Shown here piece after piece: positions 16,637 through 26,696 of a stretch of 64,000 bases of DNA (its first letter is position 1; each line of letters begins with the position of its first letter). The DNA comes from an uncultured Prevotella sp. (lineage in GTDB: Bacteria > Bacteroidota > Bacteroidia > Bacteroidales > Bacteroidaceae), in NCBI GenBank assembly GCA_934202525.1, contig CAKPYB010000009.1, positions 1 through 64,000 of the forward strand, given 5' to 3'. Position numbers and translations under genes: made by a program. The notes beneath the pieces were generated by a model. It had not been told where the DNA came from. It worked only from the letters and a program-made list of their open reading frames with translations, and made no database searches.

Positions 16637-19105
16637 TTATCTCAATTCTGCATTGAGCTTGCTTGTAAGGTTGGCTATGAGCTTCTTCATGATAGCATCT
16701 ATCTGCTTGTCATTCAGAGTCTTCTCCTCATCCTGCAGGATGAAGTTAACTGCATAACTCTTCTTGCCCTCTGGCAAATGCTCGCCCTCGTAAACATCGA
16801 AGAGAACCACGCTCTTCAGGAGTTTCTTCTCTGTCTGGTGGGCAATCTGCTCAATCTGAGCGAACTCTACGTTCTTGTCAACGAGCAATGCAAGGTCGCG
16901 GCTTACTGAAGGATACTTGCTGATGTCGGTGTAAGTAAGGTTCACCTTCTTCACTGCCTTCATCAGGTTATCCCAGTGGATATCAGCATAGAATACATCC
17001 TGCTCAATATCGAATGCCTTCTTCAACTTCAGGCTCAGGATACCCAGTTCTACCAACACCTTACCGGCACGGGTCTCGTAACTTACACCCTTAGAGAAGA
17101 TGTTATTGTCGCTGTGCTTGATAACCACGTTGTTCTGTGGCATACCTACACGGCGAAGGATATTCTCTACCACAGCCTTCAGCTCGTAGATGCTGCTCTG
17201 CTCATCAGCATGAGCCCAACTGCCCTCTACGCGCTTACCGGTGATGAAGAGAGACATGTGAGCCTCCTGAGAGTAAGCCTTGATAGGACTCTCCTCGCTC
17301 CACTTCTCCTTATTATATATATAGGTGTTACCCACCTCGAAGAACTTCAGGTTCTGGCTCTTATGGTTGATGTTGCGAACCACGCTCTCCAAACCACCGA
17401 ACAGCATCGTCTGGCGCATCACACCGAGATCAGCACTCAATGGGTTCATCACCTTCACGGTTGTCTCGTTAGGATACTTGTTGAGGTCGAAGTCGGTATA
17501 GTAGCTAGCCTTGCTCAGAGAGTTGTTGAGAATCTCCATGAAGCCCTCGCCTACCAGCTGCTCTGCCACGAGGTTCTGGCTGTGATAAGCCTTATCCTCA
17601 TCGCCCTGAACAGTCAGGGAGCTCTTCAACTGGGTAGGAATCTCCACATTATTATATCCGTAGATACGGAGGATATCCTCTACCACGTCGCAAGGACGCT
17701 GAACGTCTACACGATAAGCAGGAACCAGAAGGTCGATGCCCTCAGCATCCTCCTTTACAATCTTCATCTCGAGAGATGTGGCGATATTCTTGATGGTCTC
17801 AGCACCAATCTCCTTACCGATAAGACGGTGAGCATACTCATAGTTCAGACGAACTGGGAAGTCCTGCATTGGCTCTGGATATACATCCTTGATCTGCATG
17901 GAAATCTTACCGCCAGCCAACTGCTTGCAGAGGATGGCTGCCTGCTTCAAAGCATAAATCTGTCCGTTTGGATCTACACCACGCTCAAAACGGTAGCTGG
18001 CATCTGTGCTCAAACCATGACGGCGAGCGCTCTTGCGGATCCATGTAGGATGGAAGTAAGCACTCTCCAAGACTACATCCTTGGTTGTCTCGTAAGTACC
18101 GGAACCCTTACCACCGAAGATACCGGCAATACACATAGGCTCCTCAGCATTGCAGATGCTCAGGTCGTGCTCACCCAAGGTATGCTCCTCACCATCGAGA
18201 GTAACAAACTTGGTGCCCTCTGGCTGGGTACGGACTACAATCTTATGACCGGTAACCATGTCTGCATCGAAGCAGTGCAATGGCTGGCCGTATGCCATCA
18301 TGATGTAGTTGGTGATATCCACGATATTGTTGATAGGGCGCAAGCCGATGATGTTCAGCTTATCCTGCAACCACTTAGGACTCTCCTTCACTTCGCAACC
18401 GGTGATGCTTACACAGGCATAACGCTTACAAGCCTCAGTATTCTGGATTTCAACATCGATAGGAAGATCCTCGTTGTCTACTACGAACTCATCGCAAGAA
18501 GGACGATGCAAGCTAGTCTTGTAGCCATTCTGCTTCAACCAGGCATAGAGGTCACGGGCTACACCCCAATGGCCGAGCGCATCAGCACGGTTGGCTGTGA
18601 TATCAATCTCGATGAGCCAGTCGCTCTCCAGATGGTAATATTCAGCAGCAGGCTGACCTACCGGAGCATCCTCTGGGAGTACGATGATGCCGTCGTGAGA
18701 GGTACCAACACCAATCTCATCCTCAGCACAGATCATACCCAAACTCTCTACACCGCGGAGCTTGCTCTTCTTGATGGTAAAACTCTGGTCGCCGTCGTAG
18801 AGCACACAGCCCAGGTCGGCAACGATTACCTTCTGACCTGCAGCCACGTTAGGAGCACCACAGACAATCTGCTGAGGTTCACCCTTGCCCAAGTCAACGG
18901 TTGTTACATGGAGGTGATCGCTGTTAGGATGCTCCTCGCATGTCAAAACTTTACCCACATAGAGACCTTTCAGTCCGCCCTTGACAGACTGCACTTCTTC
19001 CAAAGCGTCAACTTCGAGTCCGCAAGAGGTCAACGCGTCCGCAGTCTCCTGTGGTGTCAAATCGAAATCGACGTATTCTTTAAGCCATTTGTATGAAACG
19101 TTCAT
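16637..19105 (-). CDS. pheT: Phenylalanine-tRNA ligase beta subunit
   Basis: 822 residues, the normal length. Domains in order: B1 with an EMAP/OB tRNA-binding fold (about 40-150, CGAPNVAAGQKVIVA), B3/B4 editing domain (about 200-400), B5 (about 405-475), catalytic-like core and the C-terminal ferredoxin-fold anticodon-binding domain (SKYPSVSRDLALLVDKNVEFAQIEQI...). It pairs with PheS, not encoded here, to charge tRNA-Phe. A consensus promoter and a leader hairpin lie upstream. The last codons are imperfectly duplicated just after the stop (AATTCTGCAcTGAGC at 16612 and 16641). Confidence 0.97.
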   Translation of the reverse strand: MNVSYKWLKEYVDFDLTPQETADALTSCGLEVDALEEVQSVKGGLKGLYVGKVLTCEEHPNSDHLHVTTVDLGKGEPQQIVCGAPNVAAGQKVIVADLGCVLYDGDQSFTIKKSKLRGVESLGMICAEDEIGVGTSHDGIIVLPEDAPVGQPAAEYYHLESDWLIEIDITANRADALGHWGVARDLYAWLKQNGYKTSLHRPSCDEFVVDNEDLPIDVEIQNTEACKRYACVSITGCEVKESPKWLQDKLNIIGLRPINNIVDITNYIMMAYGQPLHCFDADMVTGHKIVVRTQPEGTKFVTLDGEEHTLGEHDLSICNAEEPMCIAGIFGGKGSGTYETTKDVVLESAYFHPTWIRKSARRHGLSTDASYRFERGVDPNGQIYALKQAAILCKQLAGGKISMQIKDVYPEPMQDFPVRLNYEYAHRLIGKEIGAETIKNIATSLEMKIVKEDAEGIDLLVPAYRVDVQRPCDVVEDILRIYGYNNVEIPTQLKSSLTVQGDEDKAYHSQNLVAEQLVGEGFMEILNNSLSKASYYTDFDLNKYPNETTVKVMNPLSADLGVMRQTMLFGGLESVVRNINHKSQNLKFFEVGNTYIYNKEKWSEESPIKAYSQEAHMSLFITGKRVEGSWAHADEQSSIYELKAVVENILRRVGMPQNNVVIKHSDNNIFSKGVSYETRAGKVLVELGILSLKLKKAFDIEQDVFYADIHWDNLMKAVKKVNLTYTDISKYPSVSRDLALLVDKNVEFAQIEQIAHQTEKKLLKSVVLFDVYEGEHLPEGKKSYAVNFILQDEEKTLNDKQIDAIMKKLIANLTSKLNAELR

Positions 19106-19136
19106 TATAATGATTTTTTATTTTATTTCTATTTTG

Positions 19137-19161
19137 AAAACCCGAAGAAACATCATTCGGG
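19137..19161 (-). promoter_or_regulatory. Terminator-like hairpin in the pheT leader (possible attenuator)
   Basis: On the minus strand the transcript reads CCCGAA, a 9-nt loop, TTCGGG, then TTTTC, between the promoter at 19184-19215 and the pheT start. The stem is only 6-7 bp, and no Phe-rich leader peptide or recognisable T-box was found, so regulation is a guess. Confidence 0.35.
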
Positions 19162-19183
19162 CTATGCATATTCTAAAACTCTG

Positions 19184-19215
19184 CAAAAATACAAAAAAAA
19201 ATGCATATAAACAAA
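19184..19215 (-). promoter_or_regulatory. Consensus promoter for pheT
   Basis: On the minus strand: TTTG (19215-19212), 20-bp spacer, TATTTTTG (19191-19184), giving a leader of about 70 nt. Confidence 0.7.
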
Positions 19216-19218
19216 TAA

Positions 19219-19270
19219 CATTCGCCATTTTTGCACTATTTAAAATAAATACATGCAAAAATGGCGAATG
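19219..19270. terminator. Long hairpin downstream of the PBP1A gene
   Basis: A perfect 17-bp inverted repeat (CATTCGCCATTTTTGCA and complement) with an 18-nt loop lies 9 bp after the PBP1A stop. T-rich sequence follows in the minus direction, so it probably ends that transcript. Its left edge abuts the pheT promoter. Confidence 0.6.
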
Positions 19271-19279
19271 CCTTGGTTT

Positions 19280-21610
19280 TTATTCGAAAACTTCGTCGAT
19301 GCTGCCGCCTCCTACTTCCTCAAAGTCATCCTGTTCGGCTGCCTTGCGGGAACAAGGATTGTAGTCTTCCGGCAAATCGAACTTGATAGCAGGACTGATA
19401 CCTAGCGACGGGTCGGCATAAACCTTCTTCATGAATATCGCCCAGATAGGCAAAGCCATGGTAGCACCCTGACCCATACTCATGGAATCGAAGTGGATAT
19501 CACGCTCCTCACCACCTACCCAGCAGCCACTTACGAGCTGTGGAGTAAAGCCAATAAACCAACCGTCGCTGTTGTTGTTGGTAGTACCGGTCTTGGCACC
19601 AATCTGTCCTTCCAGGTTATAACGGTAGCGCAGTCTTCCTGCCGTACCATTATCTACCACACCCATCAGCATGGTAAGCATCTTCATGGCATTATCAGCA
19701 CTGATTACCTCGTTCATACGTGGCTGGAAGGTAGCAATCGTATTACCCTCATTATCCTCGATACGGCTCACGAACATAGGTGCAGTACGTATGCCGTGGT
19801 TGGCAAATACGGTATAGGCACTCACCATCTCGCTGACACTTACCTCGCATGGTCCCAGACAGAGACTCATGGAGGCATGGATATCAGGACTGCTGACACC
19901 GAAATCGCGCAACATCTGGACAAACTGCTGTGGATTGAGCTTACTCATCAGATAAGCGCTCACCCAGTTGCTACTCTGTGCCAATCCCCAACTCAGCGGA
20001 ACCATCTGTCCGGCACGTGAATGGTTGGCATTGCGAGGCGTCCACGGACGACCAGCCACCATATAGGTCTGCTGACGGTTAGGCGCCAAATCGCAAGGCT
20101 GGAAGCCGTTAGACATCGCCAGACTGTAGAGGAAAGGCTTGATGGTAGAACCCACCTGCCGGCGTCCCAGACTCACCATATCATACATGAAATGAGTATA
20201 ATCCAATCCACCCACATACGCCTTCACAGCACCCGTCTTAGGATCCATGCTCATAAAACCGCTACGCAGAAAACTCTTGTAATAACGGATAGAATCGAGC
20301 GGACTCATCAGCGTATCAATATCACCATGATAGGTAAATACGGTCATCTCCTGCTTCTTGCGGAATGCCGCCTTGATTTCATCCTCAGAATATCCCGCAG
20401 CCTTCATCGTGCGGTAACGCTCACTCTGGGTGATACTGCGGTTCAGAATACTCTTAATCTGTTTCGGTGTCAGCTTATCGCTGTATGGCGAGCTTGGTTT
20501 GCGGGCTATCTCTGCACTGAAGCGAGGCTGCAGATAGCGGGCTACATGCTGATACATAGCCTCTTCCGCATACTGCTGTATACGGCTATCGATAGTTGTA
20601 AACACCTTCAGTCCATCACTATATACATTATATGGCGAACCATCCTTCTTATAGTTCTTGTTGCACCATCCATAGAGCGGATCATTCTCCCACTGGATAG
20701 AATCCACCACAAACTGGGCACGGTTCCAAGAAGGATAATCACTACGCTCCGGACGCTTAGCCATCATATACTGGCGAAGGAACTCACGCAGATAAGTAGC
20801 CGACCCATCCTTATGGTCGGTACGGTGGAAATTGAGTGTCAGCGGCTCAGCAGCACACTGGCTATACTCGCCCCGGCTCAGATATCCCGCCTTCACCATC
20901 TGCGAAAGAACCACATTCCTGCGTTCCCGTGCTCTCTCCGGATAGCGCACCGGATTGAAGAGCGAAGGATTCTTGCACAGTCCGATGAGCGTTGCCGACT
21001 CACAGAGACTCAGATTCTTCGGTTCCTTATTAAAATAGGTATTGGCCGCCGTCTTGATTCCTACAGCATTGTGCAGGAAATCGAAGTAATTGAGATAGAG
21101 AGCCAGAATCTCCTCTTTGGTATAATAGCGTTCCAGCTTCACCGCAATCACCCACTCTATCGGCTTCTGCAACAATCGTTCCATCGTACTGCCTGCCTTC
21201 TCAGAATAAAGCTGCTTGGCGAGCTGCTGCGTGATGGTACTTCCACCACCCGCATTAGTCTGTCCCAGAATACCACGCTTGATGATGGCACGTCCCAGAG
21301 CACGGAAGTCGATACCCGAATGCTCATAGAATCGCTCATCCTCGGTAGCCACCAGCGCCTTTATTAAATAAGGTGACATTTTCTTATAAGGAATCACAAT
21401 ACGGTTTTCCTTGTTCAGGTTCCACGTACCAAGCACCTTGCCATCGGCAGAGTAAACCTGGGTGGCAAATCTGTTGATAGGATTCTGCAGATCCTCGATG
21501 TCGGGCATGTAGCCAATCTTTCCAAACCAGATGGCAACAAAGGCAAGAATAACCGTGAGTATTCCGGTGCCGAAAACAGCCCATAAGATATGTATAAATC
21601 GCTTTCTCAT
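19280..21610 (-). CDS. Class A penicillin-binding protein (PBP1A type)
   Basis: About 776 residues from ATG 21610; an in-frame ATG at 21667 lies upstream of the -7 box and is rejected. An N-terminal anchor helix is followed by a GT51 transglycosylase domain ([28 protein letters not shown]) and a transpeptidase with S-x-x-K in VGSTIKPF, S-x-N in QSSNWVSA and KTGT in [14 protein letters not shown]. It polymerises and cross-links peptidoglycan at the inner membrane. The C-terminus is a short charged tail. Confidence 0.94.
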   Translation of the reverse strand: MRKRFIHILWAVFGTGILTVILAFVAIWFGKIGYMPDIEDLQNPINRFATQVYSADGKVLGTWNLNKENRIVIPYKKMSPYLIKALVATEDERFYEHSGIDFRALGRAIIKRGILGQTNAGGGSTITQQLAKQLYSEKAGSTMERLLQKPIEWVIAVKLERYYTKEEILALYLNYFDFLHNAVGIKTAANTYFNKEPKNLSLCESATLIGLCKNPSLFNPVRYPERARERRNVVLSQMVKAGYLSRGEYSQCAAEPLTLNFHRTDHKDGSATYLREFLRQYMMAKRPERSDYPSWNRAQFVVDSIQWENDPLYGWCNKNYKKDGSPYNVYSDGLKVFTTIDSRIQQYAEEAMYQHVARYLQPRFSAEIARKPSSPYSDKLTPKQIKSILNRSITQSERYRTMKAAGYSEDEIKAAFRKKQEMTVFTYHGDIDTLMSPLDSIRYYKSFLRSGFMSMDPKTGAVKAYVGGLDYTHFMYDMVSLGRRQVGSTIKPFLYSLAMSNGFQPCDLAPNRQQTYMVAGRPWTPRNANHSRAGQMVPLSWGLAQSSNWVSAYLMSKLNPQQFVQMLRDFGVSSPDIHASMSLCLGPCEVSVSEMVSAYTVFANHGIRTAPMFVSRIEDNEGNTIATFQPRMNEVISADNAMKMLTMLMGVVDNGTAGRLRYRYNLEGQIGAKTGTTNNNSDGWFIGFTPQLVSGCWVGGEERDIHFDSMSMGQGATMALPIWAIFMKKVYADPSLGISPAIKFDLPEDYNPCSRKAAEQDDFEEVGGGSIDEVFE

Positions 21611-21633
21611 CACTATTTCTTTAAATATTTGTG

Positions 21634-21641
21634 CAAAATTA
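21634..21641 (-). promoter_or_regulatory. -7 box (TAATTTTG) for the PBP1A gene
   Basis: CAAAATTA on the plus strand. It lies 24 bp before the preferred PBP1A start and fixes that start. Confidence 0.5.
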
Positions 21642-21684
21642 CATAAAAGTTTTGATTTATCGCACATAAATCAGATTTTTTATG

Positions 21685-21692
21685 TAACTTTG
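21685..21692 (+). promoter_or_regulatory. -7 box (TAACTTTG) for pyrB
   Basis: Perfect TAnnTTTG about 33 bp before the pyrB ATG at 21726. Reading frame upstream of this point belongs to no gene. Confidence 0.6.
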
Positions 21693-21725
21693 GGGGCGAT
21701 TTTAGAACATTCAATCATATTTCAA

Positions 21726-22673
21726 ATGGAAAAACATAATTTTGTGACCATTGCAGACCTTTCCAAGGAGAAAATCATGTACCTCCTGGAAATGGCGCAA
21801 GAGTTCGAAAAGCACCCGAACAGGGAGTTGTTGAAGGGAAAGGTCGTAGCGACCCTTTTCTTCGAACCATCAACTCGTACCCAACTCAGTTTCCAAACCG
21901 CTGCCAACCGTCTTGGCGCCCGTGTCATTGGCTTCTCTGATGCCAAGACATCCAGCACCACCAAGGGTGAAACCCTCAAGGATACCATCCTGATGGTAAG
22001 CAACTATGCCGATGTAATCGCCATGCGCCATTTCATCGAGGGAGCAGCCCAGTATGCCAGTGAGGTAGCACCAGTGCCTATCGTCAATGCAGGCGACGGT
22101 GCACACATGCACCCTTCACAGTGCCTGCTCGACCTCTACTCTATCTACAAGACCCAGGGCACCCTGGAGAACTTGAACATCTATCTCGTGGGTGACCTCA
22201 AATATGGCCGCACCGTTCACTCACTTATCACAGCCATGCGCCACTTCAATCCTACCTTCCATTTCATCGCACCTAAGGAACTCGCCATGCCAGAAGAGTA
22301 CAAACTCTACTGCAAGGAGCACAACATCAAATATGTTGAGCACGAGGACTTCAACGAAGATGTGATTGCAGGTGCCGACATTCTCTACATGACCCGTGTA
22401 CAGAAGGAGCGTTTCAGCGACCTGATGGAATATGAGCGTGTAAAGAACGTGTATATCCTGAAGCGCGACATGCTCTGCAAGGCTAAGGAGAACATGAAGA
22501 TCATGCATCCGCTGCCACGTGTCAACGAGATTGCTTACGATGTAGATGATGATCCACATGCATACTATATCCAGCAGGCTCAGAATGGTCTCTATGCGCG
22601 TGAGGCTATCTTCTGCCACTGCCTCGGCATCTCGCTCGATGATGTGAAGAACGATAAAAGCATAATTGAATAA
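21726..22673 (+). CDS. pyrB: Aspartate carbamoyltransferase catalytic subunit
   Basis: 315 residues from ATG 21726. The frame stays open further upstream, but the promoter and homologues place the start at [13 protein letters not shown]. The carbamoyl-phosphate loop [11 protein letters not shown] (about 47-57), the aspartate-binding HPLPRVNEI region and the lysine loop ([17 protein letters not shown], about 74-90) are intact. It makes N-carbamoyl-aspartate, the committed step of pyrimidine synthesis. The regulatory subunit follows after a repeat hairpin. Confidence 0.97.
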   Translation: MEKHNFVTIADLSKEKIMYLLEMAQEFEKHPNRELLKGKVVATLFFEPSTRTQLSFQTAANRLGARVIGFSDAKTSSTTKGETLKDTILMVSNYADVIAMRHFIEGAAQYASEVAPVPIVNAGDGAHMHPSQCLLDLYSIYKTQGTLENLNIYLVGDLKYGRTVHSLITAMRHFNPTFHFIAPKELAMPEEYKLYCKEHNIKYVEHEDFNEDVIAGADILYMTRVQKERFSDLMEYERVKNVYILKRDMLCKAKENMKIMHPLPRVNEIAYDVDDDPHAYYIQQAQNGLYAREAIFCHCLGISLDDVKNDKSIIE

Positions 22674-22788
22674 TGTTGAATGTTGAATGTTGAATGTTGA
22701 GTTGCCTAACGGGACACAAAGGTTAATTCAACACTCAACATTCAACACTCAACATTCAACACTCAACACTCAACATTTAAAAAAAAAG
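22674..22788. repeat. Hairpin repeat built from TTGAATG/CATTCAA units, copy 2
   Basis: Same design as 7537-7687: GTTGAATGTT units, centre TTGCCTAACGGGACACAAAGGTTAATT, then ACATTCAACACTCAACA units. Here it separates pyrB from pyrI inside one operon, so it must be transcribed and could modulate the subunit ratio. Confidence 0.85.
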
Positions 22789-22790
22789 AG

Positions 22791-23255
22791 ATGGGAAATA
22801 ATAAAAGTCAATTAGTGGTTGCGGCTATCGAGAACGGTACCGTAATCGACCATATACCAGCCGAAAAGACCTATCAGGTAGTAAATCTGCTCCAGTTGGA
22901 GAAGATGGAGACTCCTGTTACTATCGGCTACAACCTGCCAAGCAAGAAGATTGGCAAGAAGGGCATCATCAAGGTTGCCAACAAGTATTTTACCGATGAG
23001 GAAATCAACCGACTCTCTGTCGTTGCGCCTAACATCGGACTGAGTATCATCAAAGACTACGAAATCGTAGAGAAGAAGACCGTCAAGACTCCTGATACGC
23101 TGAAGGGCATCGTAAAGTGCAACAACCCTAAGTGCATCACCAACAACGAGCCTATGCAGACCCTCTTCCATACCGTAGACAAAGTGCTCGGTATCGTACG
23201 TTGCCACTACTGCGACAAAGAGCAGCAATTGGGCAAAGTAGAGCTCTGCAAGTAA
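22791..23255 (+). CDS. pyrI: Aspartate carbamoyltransferase regulatory subunit
   Basis: 154 residues, family-typical. The N-terminal allosteric nucleotide-binding domain ([41 protein letters not shown]) is followed by the C-terminal zinc domain with four Cys (CNNPKC and CHYC) that contacts PyrB. Confers CTP/ATP control on the holoenzyme. It is in an operon with pyrB. Confidence 0.97.
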   Translation: MGNNKSQLVVAAIENGTVIDHIPAEKTYQVVNLLQLEKMETPVTIGYNLPSKKIGKKGIIKVANKYFTDEEINRLSVVAPNIGLSIIKDYEIVEKKTVKTPDTLKGIVKCNNPKCITNNEPMQTLFHTVDKVLGIVRCHYCDKEQQLGKVELCK

Positions 23256-23313
23256 TTAAAACAGGTAGTTTATAACAAAAAGTAAGCAATATCACTCAAA
23301 ATGTTACGATTTA

Positions 23314-23345
23314 TTTGGTAGTTTGAGAGATATTGCTTATTTTTG
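23314..23345 (+). promoter_or_regulatory. Consensus promoter for glyA
   Basis: TTTG (23314-23317), 20-bp spacer, TATTTTTG (23338-23345), followed by a leader of about 37 nt. Confidence 0.75.
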
Positions 23346-23387
23346 CATCCGATTTCATTAAACATCAACCATAAAAAGTAAAGGGAA

Positions 23388-24668
23388 ATGGTAAAAGATC
23401 AAGAGATTTTCGACTTAATCGAAAGAGAACATCAGCGCCAGCTGAAGGGTATGGAGCTTATCGCTTCTGAGAATTTCGTGAGTGACGAGGTGATGAACGC
23501 TATGGGTTCTTACCTTACTAACAAGTATGCCGAGGGTCTGCCTGGCAAACGTTACTATGGCGGATGCCAGGTAGTTGACATCGTAGAGAACCTCGCCATC
23601 GAGCGTGTAAAGAAGGTGTTCGGTGCTGAGTATGCTAACGTACAGCCTCACTCTGGTGCACAGGCTAACGCTGCTGTTCTGCTTGCCGTATTGAAGCCAG
23701 GTGATACTTTCATGGGCTTGAACCTCGACCACGGCGGTCACCTCTCTCATGGTAGCCACGTCAATACATCCGGTATTCTCTACAACCCTATCGGTTACAA
23801 CCTGAACAAGGAAACAGGCCGTGTAGACTACGACGAGATGGAGAAACTGGCTCTTGAGCACAAACCAAAACTGATTATCGGTGGTGGTAGCGCTTACAGC
23901 CGCGAGTGGGATTATGCCCGCATGCGCAAGATTGCCGATGAGGTAGGCGCTCTCCTCATGATCGATATGGCTCACCCTGCAGGTCTGATTGCAGCCGGTC
24001 TGCTCGACAACCCATTGAAGTATGCACACATCGTTACTTCTACTACTCACAAGACCCTCCGTGGTCCTCGTGGCGGTATCATCCTGATGGGTAAAGATTT
24101 TGACAACCCATGGGGTTTGACTACCAAGAAGGGCGAGGTTAAGAAGATGAGTATGCTCTTGAATTCTGCCGTATTCCCAGGTCAGCAGGGTGGTCCGTTG
24201 GAGCACGTCATCGCAGCCAAGGCAGTAGCCTTCAATGAGAATCTGCAGCCTTCATGGAAGGAGTATGCAACTCAGGTAAAGAAGAATGCAGCCGTACTCG
24301 CAGATGATCTCATCGGTCGCGGATTCGGTATCGTGAGCGGTGGTACAGACAACCACTCTATGCTCGTAGACCTCCGAAGTAAATATCCAGACCTTACAGG
24401 TAAAGTAGCTGAGAATGCGCTGGTTGCAGCCGACATCACAGTCAACAAGAACATGGTTCCATTCGACAGTCGTTCAGCCTTCCAGACATCAGGTATCCGC
24501 CTGGGTACAGCAGCCATGACTACACGTGGTGCCAAGGAAGATATGATGCATCTCATTGCCGAACTCATCGAGGAGGTATTGAATGCTCCTGAGGACGAGA
24601 AGGTCATCGCCCGCGTTCGCGAGAAGGTAAATGCTACAATGAAGGATTATCCTCTCTTCGCATACTAA
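23388..24668 (+). CDS. glyA: Serine hydroxymethyltransferase
   Basis: 426 residues. Full fold-type [15 protein letters not shown] and [12 protein letters not shown] at the N-terminus, the HLSHGSHVN stretch, and the PLP lysine in [15 protein letters not shown]. Converts serine and tetrahydrofolate to glycine and 5,10-methylene-THF. With fhs at 46 kb it belongs to one-carbon metabolism. It has its own promoter and terminator, so it is monocistronic. Confidence 0.98.
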   Translation: MVKDQEIFDLIEREHQRQLKGMELIASENFVSDEVMNAMGSYLTNKYAEGLPGKRYYGGCQVVDIVENLAIERVKKVFGAEYANVQPHSGAQANAAVLLAVLKPGDTFMGLNLDHGGHLSHGSHVNTSGILYNPIGYNLNKETGRVDYDEMEKLALEHKPKLIIGGGSAYSREWDYARMRKIADEVGALLMIDMAHPAGLIAAGLLDNPLKYAHIVTSTTHKTLRGPRGGIILMGKDFDNPWGLTTKKGEVKKMSMLLNSAVFPGQQGGPLEHVIAAKAVAFNENLQPSWKEYATQVKKNAAVLADDLIGRGFGIVSGGTDNHSMLVDLRSKYPDLTGKVAENALVAADITVNKNMVPFDSRSAFQTSGIRLGTAAMTTRGAKEDMMHLIAELIEEVLNAPEDEKVIARVREKVNATMKDYPLFAY

Positions 24669-24691
24669 TCGTTACGGATAAATATAATTAC

Positions 24692-24722
24692 AAACTGCGG
24701 GCCTTCCGTCCGCAGTTTTTTG
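24692..24722 (+). terminator. Rho-independent terminator after glyA
   Basis: AAACTGCGG, an 8-nt loop, CCGCAGTTT and then a T-run. Confidence 0.85.
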
Positions 24723-24758
24723 TTTCACTAAATAAATAATAAAGAAAAGAAAAGATTT

Positions 24759-25538
24759 ATGAAAAAGATGAAAAGCCTACTGCTCATGGCACTTGCGTTG
24801 CTCCCTGCGAGCAAAACTTTAGCACAGACCAACGCCCAAGTTTTCTACGACTTCGGCAGTGACCGCAAGTTTGTTACCCTCACACTCGAAATGTTCAAGC
24901 AGGACAAATGGGGTAGCACTTATTTCTTTGTAGACCACGACTTCAACTACGACAAGATGGACACCAGCAGTCCAAACGTAGCACAGGGTGGAACCTATAC
25001 CGAGATTTCACGTGCATTGAACTTCTGGCAGAACAGCCCAATGAAGAACTGGAGTCTCCACGTAGAGTATAATGGCGGTATCACCAAGAACTACCCTATC
25101 AACAATGCCTGGCTCTTCGGTGTGGAGTATTTCATGCACGACAAGAGTTTCAAGAATACTTTGACCCTCCAGGCACTCTACAAGACTATCCGCAAGACCG
25201 ACCAGAACGTACCAATGCAGTTTACTGCAGTTTGGGGATGCAAAGACATCTTTGGATTAAAAGGTTTGAACTTTAGCGGTTTCGCTGATTTCTGGTGGGA
25301 GGACCACAGTTCTTTCCTGGATAAGGATGGCGACCCGAAGCTCGACAAGGATGGCAACATCGATTACAAAGCTGAGCACACCGTCTTCACCACAGAGCCA
25401 CAGCTCTGGTATAATGTAGGCCAGCACTTCGGCTGCGAGAACCTCAGCGTAGGTAGCGAGGTAGAAATCAGCCACAACTTCGGCAGCAATGCCGGCTGGA
25501 TGGTTCGTCCTTGCCTCGGTGTAAAGTGGGACTTCTAA
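24759..25538 (+). CDS. DUF5020 / Tsx-like outer-membrane beta-barrel protein
   Basis: 259 residues. A Sec signal peptide (1-22, ending TLAQ) is followed by alternating aromatic and polar beta-strands (QVFYDFGSDRKFVTLTLEMFKQD..., YFFVDHDFNYD, GLKGLNFSGFADFWWED) and a C-terminal ending in Phe (GVKWDF), a usual outer-membrane barrel signature. It matches the DUF5020 family, which resembles the nucleoside channel Tsx. Likely a small-molecule channel; substrate unknown. Confidence 0.8.
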   Translation: MKKMKSLLLMALALLPASKTLAQTNAQVFYDFGSDRKFVTLTLEMFKQDKWGSTYFFVDHDFNYDKMDTSSPNVAQGGTYTEISRALNFWQNSPMKNWSLHVEYNGGITKNYPINNAWLFGVEYFMHDKSFKNTLTLQALYKTIRKTDQNVPMQFTAVWGCKDIFGLKGLNFSGFADFWWEDHSSFLDKDGDPKLDKDGNIDYKAEHTVFTTEPQLWYNVGQHFGCENLSVGSEVEISHNFGSNAGWMVRPCLGVKWDF

Positions 25539-25544
25539 TTTACA

Positions 25545-25693
25545 CAAGTTTCGCAAGTTCAGAAGTTAAAGGAGTTTAAGGAGTTAAAGGAGTTAAGACA
25601 ATAGTCTTTTTGGCGTAGTTTTTAAGCAGAAAGACATACGTCTTAACTCCTTAACTTCCTTAACTCCTTTAACTTCCTGATATGTGAAAGTTC
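25545..25693. repeat. Hairpin repeat built from GTTAAGGA-type units
   Basis: The left arm has GAAGTTAAAGGAGTTTAAGGAGTTAAAGG-type units. The middle has AAGACaatAGTCTT and a TTTTTGGCG stretch. The right arm is the complement (CTTAACTCCTTAACTTCC units). It is flanked by TTTCGCAAGTTCAG at the left and GTGAAAGTTCAG at the right, reminiscent of the ends of the REP-like element at 2850-3090. It sits between convergent genes and may act as a terminator. Confidence 0.8.
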
Positions 25694-26564
25694 AGTTTCT
25701 CACAGTCAATCCACCATCAGAAATTCCTCCAATTCCGCCTTTTTTCTTATTGTATTGACGGGTTACGCCACTCAAGTTTACTCCTCCAACACCTTCAGAA
25801 GTAGCATTAACACTCTGGCAGTCAACCTTGGCTTTCACACTGCCCACGCCCTCGTTCTTGATAATCAGGTTGCCGCCCTTAAACATATCCAAGTTAACAG
25901 AGCCTACGCCCTCGTTATCCAGTTTCAGGCTTCCCATCTCAATCTTAGAGATTTTCACTGAGCCTACGCCTTCGTTATCAATACTCATATCGTCTCCAGC
26001 CACATCTTCGATATTCACCGAGCCAACGCCTTCGTTGGTTATCTCCAGTTTATTGGCTAGAATCTTCCCTATCTTAACAGCACCTACACCCTCGTTATCG
26101 ATTTCCAGTCTGTCGCTATTAATCGTCTTGGCATGGAAAGAGCCCACACCTTCTCTCGTAATCTTCACCAGGTCAGGACTTGTGATATAAATCTTCAGTC
26201 TCTTATTATCATTGTTATAAGAAGAAGGCACGTTCAGTCTTCCGTTCAATCCTATCTTCACTTCTCCATCGCGGTATACCACCTTGAGTTTATCCTTCAG
26301 TTTCTTCACAAACTCCTGATCCTTGATGGCAGAGTAATCCATCTTCACGCTGCATTCATTGCCGTCGTTCTGAGTATAATAAACATCGGCAATCACATCC
26401 ACATCGATAGCCTTGAAAGGTTTCTCGCTCAAATCATCCTGCGTAAAGTTGAGATTCCCCCTCATTTCACTGGCAGAAGATCCCATACTGCAAGAACTCA
26501 AGCCCATTGGGGCAAAGAACAAGGCGGCAGTTACCGCCAAAATACCAAATTTCTTCATATTCAT
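25692..26564 (-). CDS. Head-GIN (DUF2807) repeat lipoprotein
   Basis: 290 residues. The signal ends with a lipobox (LSSC, about residue 24). A DUF2807 auto-transporter-adhesin-like head (60-140) is followed by a regular ladder of 20-22-residue repeats, each carrying NEGVGSV or NEGVGAV (about 140-255), as expected for a solenoid beta-helix. The protein ends GGIGGISDGGLTVRN. A surface or periplasmic structural role is likely, but no activity is known. A decayed copy of its first codons and upstream region lies at 27794-27900. Confidence 0.85.
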   Translation of the reverse strand: MNMKKFGILAVTAALFFAPMGLSSCSMGSSASEMRGNLNFTQDDLSEKPFKAIDVDVIADVYYTQNDGNECSVKMDYSAIKDQEFVKKLKDKLKVVYRDGEVKIGLNGRLNVPSSYNNDNKRLKIYITSPDLVKITREGVGSFHAKTINSDRLEIDNEGVGAVKIGKILANKLEITNEGVGSVNIEDVAGDDMSIDNEGVGSVKISKIEMGSLKLDNEGVGSVNLDMFKGGNLIIKNEGVGSVKAKVDCQSVNATSEGVGGVNLSGVTRQYNKKKGGIGGISDGGLTVRN

Positions 26565-26696
26565 TTCTAATTTTATGTTTCTAAATACATCATATTCCGA
26601 AATTTATTCTCTTTCGGAAATCTGATGGTTAGACGTAAGAAGATGCCGAAAGGTTGCAGGAAAAGAGAAAAAAATGCAGAAAAAAAAGTGAAATAA

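Noticed and set aside
16976..19096. 706-codon open frame on the plus strand opposite pheT
   Set aside because: It is the antisense shadow of a well-conserved gene, with no domain, and its composition follows the complementary codons.
20021..21367. 448-codon frame opposite the PBP1A gene
   Set aside because: Antisense to an intact PBP1A with all catalytic motifs; no recognisable protein features.
21531..21725. N-terminal extension of pyrB
   Set aside because: The frame is open, but it runs across both divergent -7 boxes and into the PBP1A gene; homologues begin at 21726.
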